From contig BSDZ01000004.1 of NCBI GenBank assembly GCA_030268105.1, positions 496,001 through 560,000 on the forward strand: a DNA stretch of 64,000 nucleotides, given 5' to 3'. Shown here piece by piece: positions 40,119-51,500 of this stretch. Within the stretch, counting starts at the first letter, position 1, and every line of letters begins with the position of its first letter. Both the position numbers and the translations under genes were made by a program. Under the pieces are notes generated by a model. It saw only the letters and a program-made list of their open reading frames with translations, ran no database searches and had not been told where the DNA came from. Origin of the DNA: Volvox africanus. Taxonomy: Eukaryota > Chlorophyta > Chlorophyceae > Chlamydomonadales > Volvocaceae.

Positions 40119-43009
40119 ACACAATGCGACTTCAGTGTACGACTTCAAGACGATCTTCGTGAATGTGGAGTGTGGTGTGGTGTGGATTATGCAGTGCCTT
40201 GTTTAGGGCCAGTTGCGGGATTGATGACATCGTGACGGCCGCTCATCCGGTTTTTTATTTTTTACGATGGATCATCTTTCTGTCGCCGTACTGTGTCATC
40301 AGTTCGAATGACCGTTTCCTTGTACGTATTCGCGTTTAGATGTGCAAAGCGGTGCACTTATAGCTCGTTATGTACAGCAATGAAGTAGTAATGCGTGTAC
40401 GTATTCGTGGCCGATTGGCAACGTGGCAAATTTTGACGTATGATATTTCCAATAGTCCGTTGTCCGTTGTTGCTGAAACCAAATTACCGCATATGTCATT
40501 TGCCCTCCGCAGCCCGCCGCTAGTCTATTGCGGTATAGTAAACACGTGTTGTCGTACCATGCGATCAATATGTAGATGGGAACATGCCATGTGTCCGGTC
40601 AGGGTCGTCTTGTTGTCGTTAATCGCTCGCAAGAAACCTCAGGGCTCTCACATCTCCCGCCTTTTACGCACCTGCATACGTCCCAGTCACTAAATACACA
40701 AGCTAACTGCTGGTGATAAAGTTTGAGTCTCAGTCGTTGCATACCCTGCACCTTCGTCATCTATATTTGGATGACTTAAAAATCGATGGCCGGCTTGTGC
40801 AATCGAGGTGGAACATAAGCGGGTGGAGGTTGCAATCGCTCAAATAACGTTTGGAGTTTGAATGGGCCTCTTCGGAGGTGAATGAGCTTACCTCTAATCG
40901 TGTATGTTCGAAGCCCTTGCGGGTGGTTACTACCTAATAGGGAAAGGGTGAATTAGTCATATGCTCTGTGTGCATCCACCAAAACCTCTGATTTGCCGGT
41001 TGGGACGCATGCATGCGGCTTAAAGGCCACTATTATTTCGTAATAATAGTTTTGGGCACATACAAGCGTTAAAGCACAACACTTCCGCAGTTTTCGCTTA
41101 CACGCCGTATGTATGGAGGAACGAGTGCATGGTACGGAAGTTTATTAAGCAGAGCTATTAAGGCAAGATCACAATGAGCTGAGATTGAGACCCCACAACC
41201 TCCATTATGAATGAGGCGCACTTTGCGCAGAAGAATAGGATACGTACCGTTTGTTTTCTAGCGCTCGTACGTGAACTTTTGGGTAGTATTCGTACGGCAT
41301 CGCATGCGTTCTTCGTGTTGGCCTTCAATTTTACATTCTGCTTCGCCTAGATATAGACGTTTTTGGCGACAAGGCCTTACTCGGATAGCCGCTGCCCTGT
41401 CGCCTCCACATGTCCTTCCTGAGTTGGGAATGGGGGAGGAATATACACTCGGCGGAATTTTTGATCTTCCGACGTGATGACCTCGGTTACTAATTTCCAG
41501 TGCCGATTACACAGGTGTGATGTTGAGGGTGATGGCGATGATGATGGCGATGGTTAGGGTGAGGGTGGTGACATAAAAGTAGAATTACTCCAGCCAATTA
41601 CTTCCCCCAGTTTGCAGAACGAACATACAGCGCTATATCAATTCTGTACTCCAATGGGGTATATGAAGGAATACGGTCATTTTTTCTTCGCATCACAGTG
41701 GTAATACGGCGTTTTTAGCGTTTTTGGGTTTCCTTCCCCCTCTTTCCCAGAGAAATGTTTTGCTTCTTGATCATTCAACGGTGGCCGGCAATTACAGAAC
41801 ACACCATATTGTCACGACAGATGTCGTTACCAGACATAAAAGGTGCCAGCGCTCTTGCGGGTGCATAAGGTTAATAATGTTAATAGTTAGTTTACAATAT
41901 AATAATAGAATAGAATAAGTAAATCATGTGTGTGAGCTTAAGGCCCGAGCGGGGACTCAGTCCGCTGGCTAGCTTATGGATTGTGCCCGAAAGAGCGCTT
42001 TTACGTCGACGACACAGTACGGCACGGATTACTCGGAAGGTGATAGGCGAAGCAGAAGAGCTCGCTGGTTAGTCAGTAATTAGCTTAATAGCATTCAGAT
42101 CGTTTTCCTTTGACGTTTTTGTTAGTTGATTTATGTCGGTTCAGTTTGATGGCGTTGTCCGCCCAATGACGGGGTATACGGCATTAGGGTCGATCAGATG
42201 CTTTAGCGATGATGAGACAAGTGACCTCTGTCACTTGGCTCTAGAAGGGTCTAGTACTTCTTGAAGCGTAGACGACCACCATATTATACCATTTTGTAAC
42301 AGCGTAAGAGTCATCCAAACCACTCTGCCGGACCGATCGTAAGGCGTAGGTCCCGACACCAAGCCGCAGCCAGCAGGAGCCACTTTCTGCAGCCGACGGA
42401 CATCCAGCTGGAGACAGCTCAGCGCAAGCTTCTTCAAGACCCTATTAAGGCCTTAGCCATCCCCATAGCCAAGTGACGACACTGCCGCGTATCAGTCGGT
42501 TGTAATCCGGCGTGACAATGTGTGATTGTTTTAAGTAGGAGGTACTTTTGGAGAGCACTTTACGGACGGATGCAAGAAGCTTTGGGGACCAAAGTGAGTT
42601 GTACGACATGCTGGATGAGTGGGTCGGTTGGCCGGCAATTGTCCCGAGGTAAAACTCAGTCTCGCCTTCTAAGGATAATCAAAAGCAAGGAAATGGCGCT
42701 ACGGCGCATGTATACATCGGAAGACCCTTCTGATTCCCGGGGAGGGGGTGCGGTTCGATGCTGCCACCTAACATCAACTGGAAGAATCATGGTTTGCGCT
42801 ATTCGGCTATGGGGGTGGAAGCGGCCGCTGAGTGTGCCTCACAGCGGGAAGTAAGGGGAGCAGGTGGTGTAGGCGCAGGAAGCCAAGCTAGCGGTGGTGG
42901 TGGTGGCACGGCCGAGGCGCATGGGGCCTAGCTGTAGGGCCCAGGGCTGTGCAGGACATGCGCGCTGGTCCCAGGAAACGTATGCATCCTGGTTGCTGCT
43001 CATCCATGC

Positions 43010-43092
43010 GGTCTCAAAAAACTCAGTTTTCGTGCTTTTATGGAATCGCTCGCAAATACCATTAGTCTGAGGATGGTAAGCTTTAGTATTGC
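43010..43092 (-). pseudogene. rve-type integrase/transposase core fragment
   Basis: The minus strand reads NTKAYHPQTNGICERFHKST followed by KTEFF. The YHPQTNGICERFHK motif holds the conserved Asn-Gly and the catalytic Glu region of DDE integrases of the rve superfamily (IS3/IS481-like bacterial elements and some retrotransposons). The bacterial spelling NGICERFHK and the adjoining AT-rich bacterial block favour a bacterial IS. The sequence downstream reverts to host-like DNA at once, so the element is truncated. Confidence 0.6.
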
Positions 43093-43598
43093 TTCTTTAA
43101 GTTTTCTTTCAATTGATCTTTGAGAAGTTAGCAGAAAGTGTTTTACAACTTGTTGAAAAAATAATATTAATATTATAGGTAATTATTTTAATTATATAAC
43201 TCATGATAATACTATATAATACATAATTATATATTATATAATTATATGTTCTATATAAACGAATTATAAAAACATGATTTTATAATATCTTTAATAAACT
43301 GCTAATTTAAAACTATAATTATTAACAAGTTATGTTATGTATTTATAATATTATACTAATTATAGTAATAAATTATAATATAGTAAATAAGACTTTTCTT
43401 TATATATCAATAATGCCTGTGCGCCCTTCTTACATTATTTATTTGCGAGTTATATCTATAATGGGACATTGCTAAAAATCTCATTTGGTTTATTACTTAG
43501 CAGCCTCCTTACAGGAGTTTTTACTTTTAGATTGCTCAAGTTAATTGGTTTTGGTACATAAAAGAACTAGACTATTAGAAATACATTTCATTAACAAA
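43093..43598. other. Very AT-rich, noncoding flank of the bacterial insert
   Basis: Runs of A and T with only short G/C interruptions, especially 43,140-43,400. No protein is recognisable. Together with a similar stretch at 44,372-44,480 it brackets the RDD-sucC remnants. The composition contrasts with the mixed host DNA on either side, so the foreign segment probably extends from about 43,010 to 44,480. Confidence 0.55.
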
Positions 43599-44155
43599 CA
43601 AATAGCATACCCTGAATTCATACCACGGCTCTTTTCTATGACTATAAATATAGTTAATCTTGTCTTTTGTTTTAACACCCTTAATGAATACCTTTCCCGT
43701 TACGTTTTTACCTACGCCTTATCTACGCCACCCGTCTTTTGTACATTTTTCCATCCATATCCATAATACCGAGGCAATGGTAGAAGCAGTAAAAATGCCG
43801 AAATTATCTTCTTACATTTCTGCTACTCAGGTTTTTTGGCCGTATTATTCATATTAAATACTTTATTCATGGGAACAAATTTCGTTTTCTATTGGCACAA
43901 AATTAGGGCAATTCCAGGTACAATGATTATACGAATAAAAATTGTTGATGCTAGTGATTATTCTAAACCTTCTATATACCGACTCTGTAAAAGATTCTGC
44001 ACTTATATTACTATATTATCGGCATTTTTAATACGCTTATAAGCAAAACCGGTCAAGCTACCCACGATAAAATAGCACATATCGTTGTGATAAAAAGCGA
44101 AGGATTCAAGACGCTTTCCTCTTTTTATTTTGCATTTTATTACTTCTATATGTAG
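43599..44155 (+). pseudogene. Decayed RDD-family membrane protein gene (Rickettsiales-like)
   Basis: Fragments of one bacterial protein can be followed through at least two frames: AYPEFIPRLFSMTI near the start, then AVLFILNTLFMGTNFVFYWH, IPGTMIIRIKIVDASDYSKP and CKRFCTYITILSAF, then after a frame change SKTGQATHDKIAHIVVIKSE, ending TAG at 44153-44155. The pattern (Arg and Asp near the first helix, P-G-x-M-x-x-R-I-K-I-V-D, and a late HDKIA-x-x-VVI) is the RDD family of small bacterial membrane proteins. Composition is very AT-rich. Frameshifts make it a pseudogene. The stop lies 41 bases before the sucC start, an operon-like spacing. Confidence 0.7.
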
Positions 44156-44196
44156 AATTGATTTTCAGGAAAAATAATATAAATAAGTTAGTAAAG

Positions 44197-44371
44197 ATGA
44201 ACATCCACGAATATCAAGCAAAGCAAGTATCAAAAAAATAGGGTGTACCCATTTCTCATGGAATTCTTGCCTTAAAAGCTGATGATATTGATAATTTATT
44301 ACATAATTTTAACGCCGATATTTATGTTGTTAAGGCTCAAGTGATAAAAGTACAGATTAACTTAGGATAAT
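44197..44371 (+). pseudogene. sucC: Truncated bacterial succinyl-CoA synthetase beta subunit gene (sucC)
   Basis: The ATG at 44197 begins MNIHEYQAKQVSKK, then a TAG (44239-44241) where the family has Tyr, then GVPISHGILALKADDID, YVVKAQV. MNIHEYQAKxxxxKYGVP is the diagnostic start of bacterial SucC (ATP-grasp domain). Similarity ends after KAQV, just before the conserved HAGGRGKAGG loop, and the frame closes at 44371. The enzyme makes succinyl-CoA in the TCA cycle. This copy lacks nearly the whole protein and is dead. Green algal organelle genomes do not carry sucC, so the source is a bacterium. AT-richness and the RDD-sucC order point to a Rickettsiales endosymbiont. Confidence 0.85.
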
Positions 44372-47300
44372 CTGTTATATTTCAAAAAATATATTATACT
44401 ATAATTTCTAATAAATTATGTAAATATTTATTATAGTATCAATTTATATTAATTTTATAAACTTATTATATAATATTTTATAAACGTGAAGCTTCAGGCG
44501 ACACAGATGAACTATTTCCCACCCTATTGCCTCTTTGCTGTGTGTGCTGTGGCTGCCGGTTGATTCACAGGGGCGGGCTGCCGTACATGTCTAGTGGCAT
44601 CCACGTGACAAGTGCAAAAATGTGCCGATCAAATCAAAGGGATGCTACATTGAAAGAAAACCATGGACATCCTCGTCAAAATTTGATAAAGGATCACATT
44701 GTACGGCTCCTACAAAAAGTTGTACATGTGAGCTCTTGTACAACCATTCCCTACGTCATGTCAAGGATGGTCCCCGATGCGCCGCTTTGAGAAAACGTAT
44801 ACCAAAGGATTGAACACCTGTTTGTGCCCTCCCCTCCCTCCCGAGGTTCCACGCCTGCAGATCAGGGTTCTGAGCAGCATTCAGGCCAATCAGGGACTCC
44901 CTTGGTCCCGTTCACATACGGGCGTAGCTGTTGAAAGTATGCCCTCGCTATCAAGTTATCCTGCTCGAACATAAGGACGTCATCCAACGAAGTTCAGGAA
45001 AACCTACACAAAGAAATGCATTTTTGATCCAAGGGATGGAAACGTCCTCCCGGATATGACCTGATACTTTTTCCTGGGCGCCAAACATCCATAGAGCAGT
45101 AAGGGATATATATTTCTTGGATAAATCTTTCCGGATTAATTAATATCTTCAGCCACCAGCGGCATGAACAACATAACCAATTTACCAAAGATCACTCTCG
45201 GGACCCTACGTTAGCCAAACCTAGCACCTTACATACGTGCGCCATCCCAATGCAGCCTTGCCATGCCAGGCAGATTCAAAGCAGAGGCTTTTCGCCTGTA
45301 CTGCACGGAACGATATGGGCCTTACGAACGCCACAACGCAACTAATGGTCGCAACTAACAAATACGCACACAAACGCAAATTACCATCGATGCCCGAACT
45401 CCAAATCCCCACTCTCCCGAAAATGAAACGCATGAACTGTACCGTGCGTGCCATCGAAATGTCATGTGTGCACCTACCGCCCTTGCTTCCGGCGCCGCAA
45501 GACGTGCCCACGCTGAATCTGCCCATCTTACAATCAACCCGTTGAAATCTACGTCCCCCACATGCCTACCCTGGGGAGCAGGTAGCTGTAAGCTCAAGAG
45601 ACCACACCGTTATCGGGAAACGCCATACCACCAACACAATGCCGTACATGCGCCATGGCGGTACATACAGCTCCGTGTGTGTGAGAATGTGATGGTACTG
45701 TGCAGGTGAGGGACCAATCGGCCCAACCCCAACCCCTCGTCGAAATCCGGTTCGATCGTTTGTCGGCCGCCACATGTGTAGTTGTTTTGATCGCGTGCAT
45801 GCACACGAACACGTTTCATTGTAGAGGTAATGATCCCATCCCAAACATCTTTTCCAGGATCATAACTCAAAATGCTCTCTAGTGTTTTTCCAACGGGCGA
45901 TCAGGATGGCCATGGATGAGCACATCATTTCTGCGCACACAGAATCCGTACATGCACGAGGCACACGACGCGCGAAATTGGCGGCAGCGGAAGCAGCAGT
46001 CAAAGAGATGATGTGTTGCGCGCTCAACGTCCCCCTGTCATCCATAGTTGCGTTCATGGGTACTGTACATGGCAGTATGTTATGGTGCAGGACAGCATGC
46101 TGCTGCAATACCATGCACTTTTAAGGTGCAGCGCAACACAAGTATGAGGCACGCAATGAAGACGGACAAAGTGAGCGGTTTCCGAGGGCCCCATACTCCC
46201 GCCCACCAGCTTCTGAGCTTCTGAGCCAGGGGATGGTGCAAGGCAGGCCGGCACCGCCCAGTGGGAACTAGGTGCTGATAAATGCGCACCAACATCAACT
46301 GCGCCGCAGATAAGAATAACCCGCGCAGCCAGCTATTGCCAAGCTCTGCTAAAACTCCTGACGCACGGGTGCACGCAGAATATTCAATGAATGTGTGCGT
46401 CGCTCCGTACCCTGTCAGGGTCAACATAATGTATTCATTACACCTTAACGGTGTCAGCGACAGGGGCCAACCGATCCAACCCGCCAAGCCCACGTAGATC
46501 CTCCCAAGTACACGAGATCCTCCAAACCTTCTCATCGAATGCCCCGCCCGCTAAACCTGCAAACTATTGCATGGGACGCCTAGCCCTCCAAACTGACACA
46601 CTAGGCACCCAGGAAAAGTCCTGAAAAGCGCGTGCTGGTACGACCATGCTGAAACGCCGCCCTACGGCCTCCAACCCTCAACCAAGCATAGGAAGTGAGA
46701 TAAAGAAGCAAGGCTTCATTGACAGCCCAAGCCGGTGGCAACCAGCCACAGAAATGACTACTTATAACACGTTAAGGTGTGTGTGGGGTAATGGGGGTTT
46801 CCTCCGGCAGCACCTTAAGCTCCACCTGCACACTTGCCAGCCGCACTGGAAATCTATCTGGTTATTCCATTCCACCTCACAGTGCGTACACCCGCACCCT
46901 CCACCCGCATGCTCTAGAGGAAATATATCTGTCGAGGCGCAACATGAACACTCCGACGCCGGGTCGCTACGTAATTACTGTAATTCAACATAATATAATC
47001 TAACGGCTATCTTAACTGCCACACATCTCTACATGTCGTATTCACAAATACCGGATAGATAATTAATAGATAGCTGACCAAATCACAGTGCAAGACGACA
47101 CAGGTGCGTTTGATGCATAAACCGCGCATGATTGATACCGCATCGATAGGTATAGAACATTAATTCCAGTCATGACTCCTGGCGTGATGGGGCGCCGCTG
47201 TCGAATAACGAAAGCCCTCCAAATGGCTTTTGGCACTTGCAACTACATCACTACATTACTATACCTGCCTGCAGCCTCTGGCTTCCGCGCGCATCACATC

Positions 47301-48521
47301 CCATGCAATTTTAACGCATAAGCGGTGTTCCTCAACGCCACTTCAATAACTGTACGATACTTTCATTACCATAACCTTCCGTCGTTAACTCCTATGAAGA
47401 CCGCTGCATTCGAATCGATACGCAAATACAGTTGTAGTTACTTGACGCACGTTGCAAGCTCCTAAACTTGTTCCTGTGTCGGTGGCTCGCTTCCAAACGC
47501 GACTCTCAAAGACGGCAACACAAACACCCATACGAACATTTCAACAGTTACGATGCAAATCCAGTGCACATTTTTTACTGGTCTCGTACTGCATGCATGT
47601 CCGCTATACCCAAACTTGCAAACCCTCATGCTATGTACCCACATAGCCCATACATACACACACATACATATACACACAAAAGCGCGCGCACACACACGTG
47701 CATGGTCATGAGGCTAATCATCACCTTCCCCGCGTCCTCCTTCCTTTCGACGCAGCTCCCACGTGCCTTCCCGTTGCTCGAGCCGCCCCTAATGCCTGAT
47801 AGTTCGAGGGCCCCCATCCGAGCGTCCAGATTTTCAAATCAGTGCAAAGAAACGCTGAGAACATCTACGTACCGGGAAGCGCACGCGTGCGTGCATATGC
47901 ATACATGATGGGTGCTTCTCCGCGTAGGCGTATGATGCTAAACGATGAATCAATTAAGCTGGGGCTGTTGCCGCCACTAAATTACTGCCCTCAAGGCCTG
48001 GAGTAGTGCTGAGCGCTGACCAATATCACCCCACCGGGCCCGTTGATGTTCCTAACTCCTACAGAGTTAACAGACTAATGCTGCCGGAAAGTTCCCGCGA
48101 CAATCATCACCACCACCACTATAGCACCACCAACACAGCACTGCCACAATCACAATAATGATCACGATCACCAGTACAACCAGCACCAACATCTTCACGA
48201 ATATCATCTCCGCTTTAATATGGTGTCCCACTTGCACGAGGACAGTGTGTTTACCGTTTTCCCCCGGCGATTCACACCTAATACAGCTTCAACCCCCCGA
48301 AATTTTTCCTATTTACGATACGGAGTTTTCGTGCACTCGTGCTGTATGGACTTATATCAAGATGTGCTGGAAACATGCGCAAAACGGGCCCCTTCTACCC
48401 CCTCGCCCTGCAACCTAAGGACGCAAACATTGAAATGCACGAAAGCATACTTGGACTGTAATGCAAACCTCTAAGAGGGCAAAGTTCAGGTAAGAGGGGC
48501 CGGCGACAAGGCCTCACTTAA

Positions 48522-51500
48522 CTACACCAATCGCCGCCTCTGCGGATGCTGTTCTTGCTGCTGTTGCTGTTCCTGTTGCCAGGATAGCTGCTCATGATGG
48601 TGTCGTAAAGAAACCTGCGCCTGCTGCTCATGCTGCTCACGCTGCTCATGCTGCTCATGCTGCTCATGCTGCTCATGCTGCGTCTGGATCTGGAACTGGA
48701 ATTTCTGTGTTTGCTGTTGCGGCTGCTGTAAATGCATCTGCAGCCCATGCACATGAAGGAAATTTCGGGTCTCCCGATGTTGCTGCACCTGGTAGGAGGG
48801 CGCTTTGCTCCCTGGATGCCCGAGTGTCCAGGTCCCCGGTCGTAGCGCGCGAGAACGGTCGTACATGGCGGGCGGAGCTCCAAAAGACCTGTCGGGGCGG
48901 GCTTCAGCAGCTACCATTCTGGTCAAATGTTGAGGAACAGCAATTATCCTCTCCTGCGAACTCGACGGCCGCTCCTGTAGCAGCTCCTCCTGGAGCTGTT
49001 GTTCATGCCACGAGGTGTCCTCGGAAATGCAAGCCTGCGGCTGCTGCTGCTGTTGCTGCTGTTGCTGCTGTTGCTGCTGTTGCTGTAGGTGCGCCGCCAT
49101 CGGCTGTGACATCTCTGGGGTGGAGGCACGACCGCCAGGCGCAGACTGTGCTGTTGGCTGTAGCACGGTTCCTGAATACGATGGCAGTGCCTGCGGTGTT
49201 AGTGGTGGCGGCTGCGGCGGTGGCACTCGCCAGCTGCTGGCGACGGCACCGGATCCAGTCAGCTCTCCGGATAATGCCGTCGCTCCCGCCATCGTTGGGC
49301 CGTCGCATGTAAGCCCATCCAAACACTGGAAGTCCCAGATCTCCTCCGTGCGATACGGCAAAGGCATGGACTGCGGACCCGGGACTGCTTCTGGACTCCA
49401 AATCCTTGGGCCACTGATCCCTGGACCGATACCTGGGCCTACGCCTACATCGGCCCCTAACCCGTCAGGCTCCGACTGGCAGTAAGCCTCACCTCTGTGC
49501 GTGCCTCCTCCTACCTCTCTGGGGCAGCTGCCATGCGCCGTTAAATCAGCCACGCAGGGGCCACCGCCTTGCATGGTCGCTGCACGCGGAGAGGGCGTGA
49601 AAGTCCGACTGCTCGAGATCCACGTAGGGAAGACGTTGCAGCCATGGTGCGCATTGGGGTGTGCTTGGCCGTGTGAATGACTGCGTGTGTATATGTGGGC
49701 GAGGTTAAGGGCATGAATTGCGCTGGTGCTGCCTCCGGTGACGCTGCTGCTGGCAAGATTGTGTCGCTCGACTGGCTGATCAGGCAACCCATGGAAGCCG
49801 AACGACACTCTGTCAACGCCATCAAAACTGCCGACGCCAACGCGAGCAGAAGACTGGCTGCGGTCCAAGAAACCGATACTAGCACCTGCTGCAAATCCGC
49901 CACCGGTTGATAAGTTACCTCCGACACTAAGAACTGCCGAATTCGTTTGACGCAACAGTCCAATACCATCACCATCACCACCTCCACCTCCACCTCCACC
50001 GCCGCTTCCCAGGCTCCCGGAGCGCTGGTACAAACTCGTCACGACGTTTGGCCCGCTAGCCGGCGCCGACGCGCCGCTGCCACCACCAAAAGATCCGGTC
50101 GCCCCAGCCGAACCGCCGGAGCCACCAGCGCCGCTGGTGATGGTAGCCGCAATACTCACGGTGACCGTGGGGCCGGTGGGGCCCGTGGCGGTGATGCCGC
50201 CTACTCGGCTGAGGAGGTTATCGCTGCTTGAGGCGCGACTGTCCGGACTGGTAATGCAGCCGCTGCTGCCAAGTACTACCGTCGGAAGATTCACACGCGG
50301 AAGGCGGCCGTCGATGAACACAGCGCCAGGAGCCTCAGCTGGCGGCATCAAACCATCGTTGCCTGAAGGACCTGAAGGACGCTGGCGCAGCCGTATCAGC
50401 GAAGACATTGTCAAGGCGCGCGGCGACTGTGGCGGTCCTGGAGGCGTCAGAGGCTGGCGGTGCGGCTGCTGCGTTTGCAACGCTTGCGCAAGCGCAAGCT
50501 GCGACGGCGAATCCAGGTGGGTTGGCGCTGTGGTGATGGCGGGATCAGGGTTGCTATGGCCAAAGGCGACCAAGGTCCCGGCGCCGCCGCCGCCGCCACC
50601 AGTGCCATTGCCGCCGGCGTCAGGCCATCTTTGCTGGTCGGCAAACCGTGGGGACGTTTCAGTCAAGTCGCACGTAGGGTGCACCGTTTCTAAATTTACC
50701 AGGTTGGGCATCAACATGGCTCTGTTGCCTGCTGCCTCTGCCGCCGCCTGATCGGCTCTTCCTGCCCACGGCGCCAGGTGATAGCCGTTGCCACCTCTAT
50801 CATTACACATGTATAGTCCGTCGGTACCACTAGTGGCCGCAGCGACAGCGCCGCTACTGCAGTCGTTGCCTGCAGTAGTGAATGCGACTACACCAGCTCC
50901 AGGCGGGAATGATGAAAAGCTATTAGGGTCCGGTTTACCTCTGTCATTGAGCATTCCTTGTGGACCGTCGCGTCGTGCAGCTAGGCTGACGGAGGCGTCA
51001 TTCAGTCCACCAGTGATGTACCCACACGCGTACGCATCTGGCCTCGTTTTCCACGAGTCTTCCGGTCCCTGATGGCCGTCTTGGCTCGGCTGTTCATAAT
51101 GGTATTGATGATAGTGGTGGTGTTGGTGATGGTGTTGGTAGCGGTTCTCTTGGCGATGCAGTTGGTGTTCTTGTCGGTGTTGGTGATGATGCTGTCGCAG
51201 CGGAGGGGGGGCCAGCGTTTGGTGCTGTTGCAGGAACAAACGCTCTTCCTGCCTATGATGCTCGTACATTTCCTGGTCATCATGTAGCTGTTGCCGTTGT
51301 TGCTCCTCCTGACTGATCCGCAGTCCAAGTTGCAGCCTTGACTGCATCTGCGGTTGCCACTGCGACTGCAGCTGCTCACTCGCCTGTTGCTGCTGCTGTG
51401 GTTCTTGTTGTTGTTGTTGTTGTTGTTGCTGCTGCTGCTGTTGTTGCAGCTCCTGTCCTAACTGGAGCTGCAACTGTCGATACTCCCCCTGCTGCCGCTG

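Larger units (their letters stand above)
39304..48521. other. Intergenic region between convergent RegA-like genes A and B
   Basis: Both RegA-like genes end toward this 9.2 kb stretch. It holds their 3' UTRs, a (TAG)n tract (40,031-40,118), a GATGRYGATG-like short repeat at about 41,520-41,570, and a bacterial AT-rich block (43,010-44,480) described separately. From 44,500 to 48,100 I see no recognisable coding exon. The 48,100-48,200 segment is a CACCAC/ATCACC-rich low-complexity run. Confidence 0.45.

Noticed and set aside
39919..40235. Poly-Leu, poly-Tyr and poly-Val open frames over the TAG tract
   Set aside because: Direct products of a trinucleotide microsatellite, open in several frames.
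42231..42854. Retrotransposon remnant (zinc-binding or RNase H-like reading of frames at 42,231-42,437 and 42,522-42,854)
   Set aside because: A few residues (RRYFW) resemble an integrase N-terminal region, but the Cys/His pattern and all other domains are missing; too weak to annotate.
43093..44480. Plastid or mitochondrial DNA insertion (NUPT/NUMT) as source of the AT-rich block
   Set aside because: The block codes for the start of SucC and an RDD-family protein, neither of which is an organelle-encoded gene in green algae; bacterial origin fits better.
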